Positions 17,336-26,973 of a stretch of DNA of 64,000 bases are shown one piece after another (position 1 is the stretch's first letter; each line of letters starts with the position of its first letter). The DNA is from Gallionella sp. (lineage in GTDB: Bacteria > Pseudomonadota > Gammaproteobacteria > Burkholderiales > Gallionellaceae). The notes beneath the pieces were generated by a model. It had not been told where the DNA came from. It worked only from the letters and a program-made list of their open reading frames with translations, and did not search any database. The DNA lies in assembly GCA_028688275.1 (NCBI GenBank), contig JAQTYN010000001.1, forward strand, positions 62,001 to 126,000, written 5' to 3'. A program made the translations under genes and the position numbers.

Positions 17336-18646
17336 GAAGTTCACGCCAAAGAAGGTTTCGATTTTCTCGACCACGAAGCTGAGCATCTCCTCGGTCAAAC
17401 CTGGATAGACGCCGATCCAAAGGGTGTTGTTCATCACGCTGTCGGTATGGGTGAGTTCGCCACTGATGCGGTAGGTGCGACCTTCAAAATACGGTTGGCG
17501 AGTCAAATTGCCCGCAAACAATAAACGCGTGCCGATTTTGTATTGATCCAAGTATTTCAGCAGTTCTACGCGCGCCACACCTGCGTCGTCGCGCAAGGTG
17601 ATGGGGAAGCCAAACCATGAAGGTTCGCTGTTAGCGGTCGCTTCGGGCAATATTAAAAACTCTGCACAGGATTGCAAATGTGCTTTGAGGAAGGCGAAGT
17701 TGTGCTGACGTGCGGCGATAAAATCGGGCAGTCTATCCATTTGCGCTAAAGCACAGGCGGCTTGCATATCCGTGATTTTGAGGTTGTAGCCCAAATGCGA
17801 ATAGGTATATTTGTGGTCGTAGCCCATCGGCAAGGAGCCCAATTGCTGACCAAAACGTTTGCCGCAGGTGTTGTCGCAACCTGATCCGCAGTAGCAATCG
17901 CGTCCCCAATCACGGAAGGATTCAATAATCGTGCGCAGTTCGCGGTCTTTGGTGAAGACCATGCCACCTTCGCCCATGGTGATATGGTGCGCGGGGTAAA
18001 AGCTGCACGTGGCGATATGTCCAAAGGTGCCAACGTGTTGACCTTTGTAGCGCGAACCTAGCGCGTCGCAGCAATCTTCTATTACCCAAAGATTGTACTT
18101 TGCGGCAATCGCCATCACCGTGTCCAAATCAAAGGGGTTGCCCAAAGTATGTGCCACCATGATGGCGCGGGTTTTGTCCGTGACAGCGGCTTCAATTTTG
18201 GCAGGGTCAATGTTGTAAGTGGGAATATCCACATCCACAAAGACAGGCACCATGCCGTTTTGTAACATCGGGTTTACCGTGGTGGGGAAACCTGCCGCTA
18301 CGGTGATGACTTCATCGCCTGCTTTCAAAGCGCGTTCGCCCAACTTGTGCGAAGTCAAGGCGGTAAACGCCAACAAATTTGCCGATGAACCCGATGTCGT
18401 GGTCAATGCGTACGGCACACCGACGAATTCGGCAAAGCGTTTTTCGAAGGCTTCGTTAAAACGTCCCGTGGTCAACCAGCCATCTAGCGAGGCTTCGACC
18501 ATGTTCTTGAGTTCAGGTGCGCCAAGCACTTTTCCTGAGGGTGGAACCACGCTCGTGCCCGCCACAAAGGGCTTTTCGGCATATTGCAGCGCGCTGTATT
18601 GTTCAACTAAATCTAAAATTTGATGTTTTATTGTTGTTTTGTCCAC
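17333..18646 (-). CDS. rfbH: CDP-6-deoxy-4-keto-D-glucose 3-dehydrase (E1), RfbH/DdhC
   Basis: A 437-residue PMP-dependent dehydrase of the aminotransferase fold. It removes the C3 hydroxyl of CDP-4-keto-6-deoxyglucose on the route to 3,6-dideoxyhexoses. Two features distinguish it from true aminotransferases: the PLP Lys is replaced by His ([12 protein letters not shown], His220), and it has the [2Fe-2S] cysteine pattern C193-x57-C251-x-C253-x7-C261 (segment [16 protein letters not shown]). Both match E1 from Yersinia. The reductase E3 (ddhD/rfbI) needed to regenerate the cluster is not in this window. It lies 12 bp after rfbG. Confidence 0.96.
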   Translation of the reverse strand: MDKTTIKHQILDLVEQYSALQYAEKPFVAGTSVVPPSGKVLGAPELKNMVEASLDGWLTTGRFNEAFEKRFAEFVGVPYALTTTSGSSANLLAFTALTSHKLGERALKAGDEVITVAAGFPTTVNPMLQNGMVPVFVDVDIPTYNIDPAKIEAAVTDKTRAIMVAHTLGNPFDLDTVMAIAAKYNLWVIEDCCDALGSRYKGQHVGTFGHIATCSFYPAHHITMGEGGMVFTKDRELRTIIESFRDWGRDCYCGSGCDNTCGKRFGQQLGSLPMGYDHKYTYSHLGYNLKITDMQAACALAQMDRLPDFIAARQHNFAFLKAHLQSCAEFLILPEATANSEPSWFGFPITLRDDAGVARVELLKYLDQYKIGTRLLFAGNLTRQPYFEGRTYRISGELTHTDSVMNNTLWIGVYPGLTEEMLSFVVEKIETFFGVNF

Positions 18647-18658
18647 AAGAACCTCTAC

Positions 18659-19738
18659 TTAGTTTTGCTTAGTGCTGTTGTTATAGGTGTCAATTTGGTA
18701 CAAGGTGAAGGCACGCATGTCTTCTCCGCCTTGGTATGCTCGTTGCCATTCGATAATGGCGCGCAGCGCGTCGGCTAAGTGCCAGCGGGGTTGCCAATGC
18801 AACCGCATTTTGGCTTTGGAGCAATCCAGTTTCAGATAATGCGCTTCGTGCGGATGATTGCCGCCGTCTAACGCCCAGCTTGCACCGTCGCCCCATAATT
18901 CGGTGAGTTGTTCAACAATCCATTGCACGGGTTTTGCATCTTCATCACGGGGTCCAAAGTTCCAACCTTCGGCATAATGTGTGCCGTCGGTGTAGAGCTT
19001 TTCCGCCAATTCTAAATAGCCAGACAAGGGTTCTAACACGTGCTGCCACGGGCGAATCGCGTGCGGGGCGCGGATATTAACGGGTTTTCCTTGGGTAATG
19101 GCGCGCAAAATATCGGGAATCAAGCGATCTTCTGCCCAATCGCCACCGCCAATGACATTGCCCGCCCGTCCTGAAGCAATCGCCACGCCGTGCTGGGCGT
19201 ATTGGTCAGGATGGAAAAAGGAGTTGCGATACGCCGCTGTGACGAGCTCTGCGCAGCCTTTGCTGTTGCTATACGGATCATAACCACCCATGGCTTCATT
19301 TTCACGATAGCCCCACGCCCATTCTCGGTTTTCATAGCATTTGTCGCTCGTCACATTGACCACGGCTTTGACACTAGGAGTATGCCGCACGGCTTCAAGC
19401 AAATTCACCGAGCCCATGACGTTGGTGGAATAGGTTTCCACTGGCGCGTGGTAGGAGTAGCGCACCAAGGCTTGCGCAGCCAAGTGCAGCACAATGTCAG
19501 GTTGATGTTCCGTCATCACCGCTTGCAGCTTCACCAAATCACGTACATCGCCGATGATGCTGGTCATGCCTGCGCCCACTTGGGCGACTTCAAACAAACT
19601 AGGTGAACTGGGGGGCGACAACGCGTAGCCTATCACTTGCGCGCCCATAGACTGCAACCACAATGCCAACCAGCTGCCCTTAAAGCCCGTGTGTCCCGTC
19701 AGGAGTACACGTTTGCCTTGCCAGAAAGCGGGATTCAT
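18659..19738 (-). CDS. rfbG: CDP-glucose 4,6-dehydratase, RfbG/DdhB
   Basis: A 359-residue SDR enzyme that converts CDP-glucose to CDP-4-keto-6-deoxyglucose with bound NAD. The start [20 protein letters not shown] is the hallmark N-terminus of CDP-glucose dehydratases, and [15 protein letters not shown] holds the YxxxK catalytic pair. Length agrees with the family. The ATG at 19738 overlaps the rfbF stop (ATGA), so a longer in-frame start at 19774 is not needed. It sits between rfbF and rfbH in the standard order. Confidence 0.95.
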   Translation of the reverse strand: MNPAFWQGKRVLLTGHTGFKGSWLALWLQSMGAQVIGYALSPPSSPSLFEVAQVGAGMTSIIGDVRDLVKLQAVMTEHQPDIVLHLAAQALVRYSYHAPVETYSTNVMGSVNLLEAVRHTPSVKAVVNVTSDKCYENREWAWGYRENEAMGGYDPYSNSKGCAELVTAAYRNSFFHPDQYAQHGVAIASGRAGNVIGGGDWAEDRLIPDILRAITQGKPVNIRAPHAIRPWQHVLEPLSGYLELAEKLYTDGTHYAEGWNFGPRDEDAKPVQWIVEQLTELWGDGASWALDGGNHPHEAHYLKLDCSKAKMRLHWQPRWHLADALRAIIEWQRAYQGGEDMRAFTLYQIDTYNNSTKQN

Positions 19739-20508
19739 GGCCACACCTTCCAAGGTGCTTTGCCCGATTGCCATAACTCTTCTAGGTGAATCTTATCGCG
19801 TAGGGTATCCATCGGTTGCCAAAAATCGTAATGGTGAAATGCGGATAGTTGACCTTCTTCTGCCAAGCGTTCTAGTGGTTCACGTTCCCAGATGGTTTTG
19901 TCGTCGGCAATATAATCCAGTACCGAGGGTGATAATACAAAGAAGCCTCCGTTAATCATCGCACCATCACCTTGAGGTTTTTCGCGGAAGCTATTGACCT
20001 TGTTACCTGTCATATCTAGTGCACCAAAACGCCCAGGTGGGATGGTGGCGGTCAAGGTTGCTTTCACGCCTTGCGCTTGATGGAAGGCAATTAGCTCGGT
20101 GATATTGACATCACTTACCCCATCGCCGTAGGTTAAACAAAATGCTGCTTCGTCTTTGACGTAATCTGTCACGCGCTTCAGTCGCCCGCCCGTCATGGTT
20201 TCTTCACCCGTATCAACCAAGGTGACTTTCCACGGTTCAGCATAGCGTTGATGTACCTGCATCTCGTTATTTTGCATATCAAATGTCACATCAGACGTGT
20301 GCAAGAAGTAATTGGCAAAATACTCTTTGATGACATAACCTTTATAACCACAGCAAATTACAAACTCATGAATCCCGTGGTGTGAGTATGTTTTCATAAT
20401 GTGCCACAAAATCGGCTTACCACCGATTTCAACCATAGGCTTAGGACGAACCGAGGTTTCCTCGCTAATCCGTGTGCCTAATCCTCCAGCGAGGATGACT
20501 GCTTTCAT
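19735..20508 (-). CDS. rfbF: Glucose-1-phosphate cytidylyltransferase, RfbF/DdhA
   Basis: A 257-residue nucleotidyltransferase that makes CDP-glucose from CTP and glucose 1-phosphate, the first step to 3,6-dideoxyhexoses. [18 protein letters not shown], followed by [17 protein letters not shown], is the G-G-x-G-T-R and sugar-phosphate binding region with the exact wording of RfbF proteins. [10 protein letters not shown] carries the metal-binding Asp. Length is as expected. It begins 9 bp after the colD-like gene, joining the GDP-sugar and CDP-sugar halves of the operon. Confidence 0.96.
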   Translation of the reverse strand: MKAVILAGGLGTRISEETSVRPKPMVEIGGKPILWHIMKTYSHHGIHEFVICCGYKGYVIKEYFANYFLHTSDVTFDMQNNEMQVHQRYAEPWKVTLVDTGEETMTGGRLKRVTDYVKDEAAFCLTYGDGVSDVNITELIAFHQAQGVKATLTATIPPGRFGALDMTGNKVNSFREKPQGDGAMINGGFFVLSPSVLDYIADDKTIWEREPLERLAEEGQLSAFHHYDFWQPMDTLRDKIHLEELWQSGKAPWKVWP

Positions 20509-20516
20509 AGCTTCCC

Positions 20517-21683
20517 CTATAGCGTCGCCAAGGCAGCGAACGCATCAGGAATAGGGTAATGGTGATTACCCACAAATAAGCCATTCTGGTCAATATGTTC
20601 AGCGTTCTTCAATGTGCCGTGCACTTCGGAGTCAAAATATTTCACGACTTCGTTTTTGGCAAAGTTCCCCGCAACAATGGGGCGGCATTCGAAGCCCAGT
20701 TCATTGAGCTTGCTGACTAGGTCTTTTCGCTTTAAGGAGCTGCTAGGGCGAATGACGAGGCTGAAACCAAACCAACTACTTTCGCCAACTTCTTGTTGAA
20801 TCAAAATGTCAGGGTGATTGCTAAGTGCCGCTTGTAACAATTGACCATTTTTGCGACGCTCTGTGATTAAAGCAGGTAGTCGTTTTACTTGTTCTACACC
20901 TAATGCGCCTTCTAACTCCAAGGGGCGGACGTTATAGCCAGGCAATACAAAGCGGAATGATTCTTCAAACGGATCATCACTTTTCTCGCCGCATACCAAA
21001 TTGCGTTTTGGCAGATTTCGTGTCCAACCATGGGCGCGTAGCGACAATAAAATTTGGTGCGACTCTTCGTCATCCGTGACGATTAGCCCGCCTTCCATGG
21101 TGGAAATATGGTGACTGAAGAATGAACTGAATGTGCCCATCACGCCAAAAGTACCTGCCATTTTGCCTTGATACGTCGCCCCCATGGATTCGCAATTATC
21201 TTCTATGAGTACAATGTTGCGACCACCGATAATGTCCTGAATGCGTCCGAAATCATTGGGGTTGCCCAATAAATTCACCGCCATAATGGCGCGAGTTTGG
21301 TCGGTAACCGCTTGCTCCAGTTGGTCAAGATCGTAATTCAGGGTGTTTAAATCAATATCCACAAATTTAATTTTCAAGCCATATTGGTACAAAGGATAGT
21401 AAGTGGTACTCCATGATACCGCTGGTACGATGACCTCATCACCGCGTTTCAGCTTTAATAAAGGATTTTGGGTGTAAAACAGAGCCGCGACCATCAGCAA
21501 ATTCGCGGACGAACCCGAATTGACCATCACACAATATTTGCTGCCAATGTATTGCGCAAAGTCACGCTCAAAAGCTTGTACCTTTGCGCCCATGGTAAAC
21601 ATACCTGAGGCAATGACGCGTTGCATGGCTTCTGTTTCTTCACTGCCCCATGAGGCGGTGGCCAAAGGAAATTTAAAACTCAT
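20517..21683 (-). CDS. colD: GDP-4-keto-6-deoxy-D-mannose 3-dehydratase, ColD
   Basis: A 388-residue PLP enzyme of the aminotransferase fold that removes the C3 hydroxyl of GDP-4-keto-6-deoxymannose in colitose synthesis. The N-terminus [15 protein letters not shown] then [13 protein letters not shown], the block [14 protein letters not shown], and [13 protein letters not shown], where His replaces the PLP-binding Lys, are ColD features. No Cys cluster like that of RfbH is present, in keeping with ColD, which uses glutamate rather than an iron-sulfur reductase. The ATG at 21683 overlaps the colC stop (ATGA). Confidence 0.93.
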   Translation of the reverse strand: MSFKFPLATASWGSEETEAMQRVIASGMFTMGAKVQAFERDFAQYIGSKYCVMVNSGSSANLLMVAALFYTQNPLLKLKRGDEVIVPAVSWSTTYYPLYQYGLKIKFVDIDLNTLNYDLDQLEQAVTDQTRAIMAVNLLGNPNDFGRIQDIIGGRNIVLIEDNCESMGATYQGKMAGTFGVMGTFSSFFSHHISTMEGGLIVTDDEESHQILLSLRAHGWTRNLPKRNLVCGEKSDDPFEESFRFVLPGYNVRPLELEGALGVEQVKRLPALITERRKNGQLLQAALSNHPDILIQQEVGESSWFGFSLVIRPSSSLKRKDLVSKLNELGFECRPIVAGNFAKNEVVKYFDSEVHGTLKNAEHIDQNGLFVGNHHYPIPDAFAALATL

Positions 21684-22606
21684 CACTGCCCATCCTTCAA
21701 ATAAAAGTCGTAGATTTTTTCAATGCCTGCACGCAAAGTATGCTGCGCTTCCCATCCCCATGCCTTTTGTTTTTCCACGCTAACCAGCTTGCGCGCCATC
21801 CCGACAGGTTTGCTCAAGTCATGCACAAATTTGCCCGTGTAGCCCATCACTTCGGCAGCCGCTTGGTAGTATTCGTTGATGGTGTAGTCGTAGCCCAATC
21901 CGACATTCATGTAGGTAGGTAGCGCGTCAAATTTGTGAATGGCGTGGACAATGGCATCGGCCAAATCACCTGCATACATAAATTCACGCCGCGCGGTACC
22001 ATCGCCCCAGATTTCAACCGAAGATAAGCCTTTACATTTGGCTTGATGGACTTTGTGAATAATCGCTGGGACGAGGTGAGAGTGCGCAGGGTCAAATTTA
22101 TCATGACGACCATAGATATTACACGGAATCAATGTTTTATATTGATAAGTGGCATCTTCTCGCATGATGTAGTCGCACAAGCGAGCGGTCATTACTTTGG
22201 CAAGTGCGTAACCTTCATTGGTGGGTTCTAACTCGCCTTTCAGCACTAATTCCTCGCGCAGTGGCTCGTTATGGTTGCGGGGATACATACAAGAGCTGCC
22301 TAAGTTAATAAGCTGCTTCACGCCTGTTTGCCGCGCTGCCCACACAATATTGCGTCCCATATCAAGGTTGTCGAGCAAGAAGCCGACAGGTTCACGCATA
22401 TTAGCTTGAATACCGCCGACTTTGCCTGCCGCATGAATAATCATGTCAGGTTGGTGCTGCTCAAGATAATGTTGCACCGCACTAAAATCGCGCAAATCCA
22501 GCTCATGACTGCGTGGTGCAAGCATCTCGAACTTCTCTATCTCAGGATGTTCGAGCAAATTTTGCCCGACCATCCCGCCGCCGCCCGTTAATAAAATACG
22601 CTTCAT
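21683..22606 (-). CDS. colC: GDP-L-colitose synthase (ColC-like; Fcl family epimerase-reductase)
   Basis: A 307-residue SDR protein homologous to GDP-L-fucose synthase. It has ILLTGGGGMVGQNLLEH, HAAGKVGGIQANMREP, NLGSSCMYPRN with the active-site Ser and Cys, and YALAKVMTARLCDY. These enzymes epimerise C5 and reduce C4. The ColC role (acting on the 3-deoxy product of ColD) is favoured because it overlaps colD and because the GGIQAN-REPV wording is closer to what I recall of ColC than of Fcl. A GDP-fucose synthase, or an enzyme doing both, cannot be excluded. Confidence 0.8.
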   Translation of the reverse strand: MKRILLTGGGGMVGQNLLEHPEIEKFEMLAPRSHELDLRDFSAVQHYLEQHQPDMIIHAAGKVGGIQANMREPVGFLLDNLDMGRNIVWAARQTGVKQLINLGSSCMYPRNHNEPLREELVLKGELEPTNEGYALAKVMTARLCDYIMREDATYQYKTLIPCNIYGRHDKFDPAHSHLVPAIIHKVHQAKCKGLSSVEIWGDGTARREFMYAGDLADAIVHAIHKFDALPTYMNVGLGYDYTINEYYQAAAEVMGYTGKFVHDLSKPVGMARKLVSVEKQKAWGWEAQHTLRAGIEKIYDFYLKDGQ

Positions 22607-22611
22607 GCCGT

Positions 22612-23706
22612 TTATTCGTAGTTGTTGAGCGTGGCATAGCCATGCTTTTTCACTAATTCATCGCGTTGAGCCGATTTGAGATCTTCGCGTACCATTTCAC
22701 TGACCAGCTCGTCGAAGCTGATTTTGGGGGTCCAGCCCAGCTTGGTTTTGGCTTTGGTGGCATCGCCCAGTAATGTTTCCACTTCGGTCGGGCGGAAGTA
22801 GCGTGGGTCAACGGCGACAATACATTTGCCATTCGCATCGTAGCCTTTTTCATCCACGCCTTCACCTTGCCAAGTGATGCTCATGCCTAATTCTTTGGCA
22901 GCGGCATTGACGAAATCGCGCACGCTGTATTGCACGCCTGTGGCAATCACGAAATCTTCGGGTTTGTCTTGTTGCAACATCAACCATTGCATTTCTACAT
23001 AATCTTTGGCGTGTCCCCAGTCGCGCAACGAATTCATATTGCCCAAATACAGGCATTCTTGCAGTCCGAGTTTGATACGCGCCAAGGCGCGCGTAATTTT
23101 GCGGGTGACGAAGGTTTCGCCGCGAATCGGGCTTTCGTGGTTAAACAAAATGCCATTACAGGCATAAATTCCATAAGCCTCACGGTAGTTAATGGTAATC
23201 CAGTACGCGTACAGTTTCGCCACGGCGTAGGGGCTGCGCGGGTAAAACGGCGTGGTTTCCTTTTGGGGGGTTTCTTGTACCAAACCGTATAGCTCAGAGG
23301 TGGAGGCCTGATAGAAGCGGGTTTTTTTAGCTAGCCCCAAAATGCGAATCGCTTCCAAAATCCGCAACGCGCCCAGCGCATCGGAATTGGCGGTATATTC
23401 AGGTTCTTCAAACGATACCGCAACATGGCTTTGTGCGGCGAGATTGTAAATTTCGTCAGGTTGTACTTTTTGAATGATTTGCGTCAGGCTGGATGAGTCG
23501 GTCATGTCACCGTGATGTAGGAAAAACGGCTTGCCCGTTTCATGCACATCATGGAATAAATGGTCAATCCGCGCCGTATTGAACAATGAGCTGCGGCGTT
23601 TAATGCCATGCACTTCGTAGCCTTTATCTAACAATAATTCGGCAAGATACGCGCCATCTTGTCCTGTGACACCTGTAATCAGAGCCACTTTTTTCGTTTG
23701 AGTCAT
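22612..23706 (-). CDS. gmd: GDP-mannose 4,6-dehydratase
   Basis: A 364-residue SDR enzyme that makes GDP-4-keto-6-deoxy-D-mannose, the branch point for fucose, colitose, perosamine and rhamnose. [19 protein letters not shown] and [14 protein letters not shown] are signature Gmd sequences, and [15 protein letters not shown] contains the YxxxK pair. Length fits. It follows manC by 24 bp and precedes colC by 5 bp, so its product probably goes to ColD/ColC. Confidence 0.97.
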   Translation of the reverse strand: MTQTKKVALITGVTGQDGAYLAELLLDKGYEVHGIKRRSSLFNTARIDHLFHDVHETGKPFFLHHGDMTDSSSLTQIIQKVQPDEIYNLAAQSHVAVSFEEPEYTANSDALGALRILEAIRILGLAKKTRFYQASTSELYGLVQETPQKETTPFYPRSPYAVAKLYAYWITINYREAYGIYACNGILFNHESPIRGETFVTRKITRALARIKLGLQECLYLGNMNSLRDWGHAKDYVEMQWLMLQQDKPEDFVIATGVQYSVRDFVNAAAKELGMSITWQGEGVDEKGYDANGKCIVAVDPRYFRPTEVETLLGDATKAKTKLGWTPKISFDELVSEMVREDLKSAQRDELVKKHGYATLNNYE

Positions 23707-23730
23707 GTTGTATTCCTTTTGCGAATGAGC

Positions 23731-25140
23731 TTATCGCCCGTAATTATCTTCGTAACGTTGAATATCGTCTTCACCTACATAGCTGCCGACTTGAATTTCG
23801 ACGATATGTAGCGGCTCAGTACCGCGATTTTCTAGGCGGTGTTTTGTCCCCATGGGGATGTAGGTGCTTTGATTTTTATACACCGTGATGATTTCATCGC
23901 CGTTGGTGACCGTTGCCACGCCTGATACTACCACCCAGTGTTCTGAGCGATGTTGATGGCTTTGCAAGCTCAGCCGCGCCCCGGGTGCAACTTCAATTCG
24001 TTTGAGCTTGAAGCCTTCAGGGTCTTCCTCCAGTACCGTGTAGCTCCCCCACGGGCGATTCACTTTGGCATGATAAACGTGCTCGGTCGCGCCACGTTGT
24101 TGCAAAGTATCGACCACTTCGCGCACGCGTTGGGTTTGGTCATTTTGAGCAATCAGAATGGCATCGGTGGTTTCAATGATGCACAAATTCTCTACACCTA
24201 TCGCAGCAACCAGCCTTTTTTCAGCACGAATTAAGCTGTTTGTGCAGTCAATTGCAATGACATTGCCTTGTAGCGCATTGCCGTTTTCATCTTTAAGGGA
24301 AATTTCATGCACCGCCTGCCAGCTTCCCACGTCATTCCAACCAATATCACAAGGGATGAGGGACACGCGATCAGATTTTTCTAACACACCATAATCAATG
24401 GAAATGGAGGGTGATGACGCAAAGTGCTTTTCAATGGCTTGTTGAAAATCGCCATTAATTTTGCTGTCACGCACAATCATCTGAATGATTTGATAAACGT
24501 CTGGCAGGTGTTGCTGGATTTCTGCCAAGATGACCGAGGCGCGCCAGACAAACATCCCCGAATTCCAGTAGTAATTGCCCTCACGAAGGAATTGCTCTGC
24601 CGTGGAGAGGTCTGGTTTTTCGGTAAAACGTTCAACGGTCTGCACAGGAGCATCTGATTTAGCAACAGTCTTAATATAACCAAAGCCCGTATCGGGGCGA
24701 GTGGGCTGAATGCCGAACGTTACGAGTTGACCATTTTGCGCCGCTTCAATAGCCGTCTGTAAATGGGTGCGGAAGCGTGCTTCATCTTTGATAATATGGT
24801 CGGAGGGCAGAACAACCATCATTGGGTCATCCCCTTTTCTCATCAAATAAGTGGCCGCCAAAGCAATTGCAGGTGCGGTATTGCGCCCGACAGGCTCGTA
24901 TAAGCTTTGGTAGGGGCGCAAGGCATGATACGACTCACCTTTGGCGTGGGTTTCTTGGGTGACAATGAGTACGTTATCTGCTGCAATCAGTGGCGCAAGT
25001 CGGTTAATCGTGGTTTGTAGTAACGAGTATTCACCATCCAACGCCAAAAATTGCTTAGGCAAGTCTTGGCGCGACAATGGCCACAACCGACTACCTGTCC
25101 CCCCCGCCAAAATCACTGCGTTTACTGGACTATTACTCAC
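23731..25140 (-). CDS. manC: Mannose-1-phosphate guanylyltransferase / mannose-6-phosphate isomerase (ManC)
   Basis: A 469-residue bifunctional type II PMI-GMP. The N-terminal pyrophosphorylase has VILAGGTGSRLWPLSRQDLP, FTEKPDLSTA and YYWNSGMFVWRA; the C-terminal cupin isomerase domain starts near residue 350 with NRPWGSYTVLEED and SLQSHQHRSEHWVVV supplies the metal ligands. It yields GDP-mannose for gmd. Phosphomannomutase (manB) is not in the window. The start is GTG in a GTGA overlap with the regulator gene, so regulator and sugar operon are translationally coupled. Confidence 0.95.
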   Translation of the reverse strand: MSNSPVNAVILAGGTGSRLWPLSRQDLPKQFLALDGEYSLLQTTINRLAPLIAADNVLIVTQETHAKGESYHALRPYQSLYEPVGRNTAPAIALAATYLMRKGDDPMMVVLPSDHIIKDEARFRTHLQTAIEAAQNGQLVTFGIQPTRPDTGFGYIKTVAKSDAPVQTVERFTEKPDLSTAEQFLREGNYYWNSGMFVWRASVILAEIQQHLPDVYQIIQMIVRDSKINGDFQQAIEKHFASSPSISIDYGVLEKSDRVSLIPCDIGWNDVGSWQAVHEISLKDENGNALQGNVIAIDCTNSLIRAEKRLVAAIGVENLCIIETTDAILIAQNDQTQRVREVVDTLQQRGATEHVYHAKVNRPWGSYTVLEEDPEGFKLKRIEVAPGARLSLQSHQHRSEHWVVVSGVATVTNGDEIITVYKNQSTYIPMGTKHRLENRGTEPLHIVEIQVGSYVGEDDIQRYEDNYGR

Positions 25141-25475
25141 TGCACTGCCCCTTGTTGATTATGTGCTTCGTATTCTAATACAGCTATTTCCATGCGTAGC
25201 CGCTCATATTCTGCTACCTTAAATTGGAGGAACTCGACGGTCACGCGCGCCTTTTCCTCCATCCCTTCTGGGGTCAGCAAATAAGAATAGGCTCGCTTAT
25301 TGTCACTGCTCCGAAAATTGTTGACCTTAATGCAGCCTTTACGAATAAGCGCGTTCAAGCAGAAATTCACCTTTCCTAGGCTAAGCCCCAGTTGTTTTGC
25401 AAGGCCTCTTTGGGAAAGTGTTGGGTTTTCTGCTAGAATTTTCAGCAGACCATAGTTCGTTGCATGGCTAAGCAT
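25137..25475 (-). CDS. MarR-family EPS-associated transcriptional regulator
   Basis: A 112-residue winged-helix protein: MLSHATNYGLLKILAENP, LSQRGLAKQLGLSLGKVNF (recognition helix) and KRAYSYLLTPEGMEEKARV. This matches the EPS-associated MarR group found at the head of exopolysaccharide and O-antigen operons. The ATG at 25475 fits the usual N-terminus; a longer in-frame start at 25532 would read into the promoter. It is the first gene of the operon and probably controls or tunes it. Its mode of action is unknown. Confidence 0.85.
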   Translation of the reverse strand: MLSHATNYGLLKILAENPTLSQRGLAKQLGLSLGKVNFCLNALIRKGCIKVNNFRSSDNKRAYSYLLTPEGMEEKARVTVEFLQFKVAEYERLRMEIAVLEYEAHNQQGAVQ

Positions 25476-25496
25476 TGAGGCGTGTTCATAAAGTGA

Positions 25497-25532
25497 ACGC
25501 GCATTGAAACCGCGAAAGGTAGTTGCTGTCAA
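25497..25532 (-). promoter_or_regulatory. Probable sigma-70 promoter of the polysaccharide operon
   Basis: On the minus strand, a perfect TTGACA (25532 to 25527) is followed after 18 bp by TTCAAT (25508 to 25503, four of six consensus bases), about 28 bp before the regulator ATG. Just downstream (about 25480 to 25500) lies an imperfect palindrome GTTCA-N5-TGAAC that could be an operator. This is inferred from sequence only. Confidence 0.4.
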
Positions 25533-25637
25533 GTTTATAACATCGCGAGCTGAATCGCATGAAGAACGTCTTTACAATAATTCGAAAGCTCGGCATCATG
25601 CCCAGCACACTTTCACGTTGACACTAAGGGATACATC

Positions 25638-26864
25638 ATGGCTGTTGCTGCAAAACCTCCCGTTAAAAAAAACAAAGAAATTACTTTCTTGTGGGAAGGG
25701 AAAGATAAAACAGGCAAGAATGCAAGGGGGGAGATGCGTGCGATTAGTGAAACCATTGCACGAGCCAACTTGCGGCGAAGTGGGGTTAATGTTGTCAAAA
25801 TCAAAAAATTAAAAACGGGGGGGGGCTCGTCAGTAACCGCCAAAGATATTTCGTTGTTTACTCGACAACTCGCCACGATGATGAAATCGGGCGTGCCTTT
25901 GCTGCAAGCCTTTGATATCGTCGGCAAGGGGCACGACAACCCCAAGGTCGCCAAACTTTTATTCGACATCAAAACAGATGTTGAAACGGGTAGTAGTTTG
26001 CAACAGGCATTCAGGAAATACCCATTGTTTTTTGATGACTTATATTGCAACTTGATTGGTGCAGGGGAATCCGCAGGGATTTTGGACAGTTTGCTTGATC
26101 GTCTGGCGACCTATCAGGAAAAGATTCAAGCGATCAAAGGCAAGATCAAATCTGCACTTTTTTACCCTATTTCCATTATCGTGGTTGCGTTCGTCATTAC
26201 GGCGGTGATTATGATTTTTGTGATTCCAGCCTTTAAGGAGTTGTTTTCTAGCTTCGGGGCAAACTTGCCCGCGCCCACTTTGATTTTGATGGGTATTTCT
26301 GATTATTTTGTTGCGTATTGGTATTTGATTATTGGTGGAACGGTGGGCGGTATTTACACCTTTTTCTACTTCTGGAAGCGCAGTAAAAAAATGCAGGATA
26401 CGATGGATAGAATCATGCTGAAACTGCCCGTTTTTGGCACGCTGATCCGTAAAGCCAGTATCGCGCGCTGGAGTCGTACTTTGGCAACCATGTTCGCAGC
26501 AGGTGTGCCGCTGGTAGAAGCTTTTGATTCGGTTGCGGGTGCAGCGGGGAATGTGGTGTATTTCGATGCCACCAAACAAATTCAACGCGAAGTGATGAAT
26601 GGTAATTCGCTCACCTCCGCGATGACGGAAACAGGTGTTTTCCCTAGTATGGTGTTACAAATGGTGACGATTGGGGAAGAAGCGGGGTCGTTGGATGCGA
26701 TGCTCAGTAAGGTGGCTGACTTTTTTGAAGCGGAAGTAGATGATGCTGTGGAGGCTTTGTCGAGCTTGATGGAGCCTGTCATTATGGTGGTGCTAGGTAC
26801 CTTGATTGGCGGCATGGTCGTTGCGATGTATTTGCCAATCTTCAAAATGGGCGAAGCGATCTAA
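25638..26864 (+). CDS. pilC: Type IV pilus inner-membrane platform protein PilC
   Basis: A 408-residue member of the GspF/PilC family with two T2SSF domains. The N-terminal soluble part (WEGKDKTGKNARGEM; SLFTRQLATMMKSGVPLLQAF) is followed by a membrane helix near residues 175 to 200, a repeat of the domain (ARWSRTLATMFAAGVPLVEAF) and C-terminal helices ending IFKMGEAI. It anchors the PilB/PilT motors at the pilus base. An AGGGA precedes the ATG by about 7 bp. The usual upstream neighbour pilB is missing; instead the divergent polysaccharide operon starts here. Confidence 0.95.
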   Translation: MAVAAKPPVKKNKEITFLWEGKDKTGKNARGEMRAISETIARANLRRSGVNVVKIKKLKTGGGSSVTAKDISLFTRQLATMMKSGVPLLQAFDIVGKGHDNPKVAKLLFDIKTDVETGSSLQQAFRKYPLFFDDLYCNLIGAGESAGILDSLLDRLATYQEKIQAIKGKIKSALFYPISIIVVAFVITAVIMIFVIPAFKELFSSFGANLPAPTLILMGISDYFVAYWYLIIGGTVGGIYTFFYFWKRSKKMQDTMDRIMLKLPVFGTLIRKASIARWSRTLATMFAAGVPLVEAFDSVAGAAGNVVYFDATKQIQREVMNGNSLTSAMTETGVFPSMVLQMVTIGEEAGSLDAMLSKVADFFEAEVDDAVEALSSLMEPVIMVVLGTLIGGMVVAMYLPIFKMGEAI

Positions 26865-26909
26865 GCATCTAATACGCTCAGGGGTGGTCGGTATATCCCC
26901 GTCCAGTTC

Positions 26910-26946
26910 GTGAAAGGTGAAATGTAATAGCACCTTTCACTTTTTT
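26910..26946 (+). terminator. Rho-independent terminator between pilC and pilD
   Basis: A perfect 10-bp stem GTGAAAGGTG (26910-26919) / CACCTTTCAC (26931-26940) with an 11-nt loop is followed by six T. It lies only 28 bp upstream of the pilD start, so it may attenuate transcription into pilD-coaE instead of fully ending it. Confidence 0.85.
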
Positions 26947-26973
26947 ATCTTTCATTTTTACCAAAAACAAACA

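Noticed and set aside
17333-21683. Ordinary sugar aminotransferases (perosamine or similar) for the two PLP-fold enzymes
   Set aside because: Both have His in place of the PLP-binding Lys, which excludes normal transamination; one also has the E1 iron-sulfur Cys pattern.
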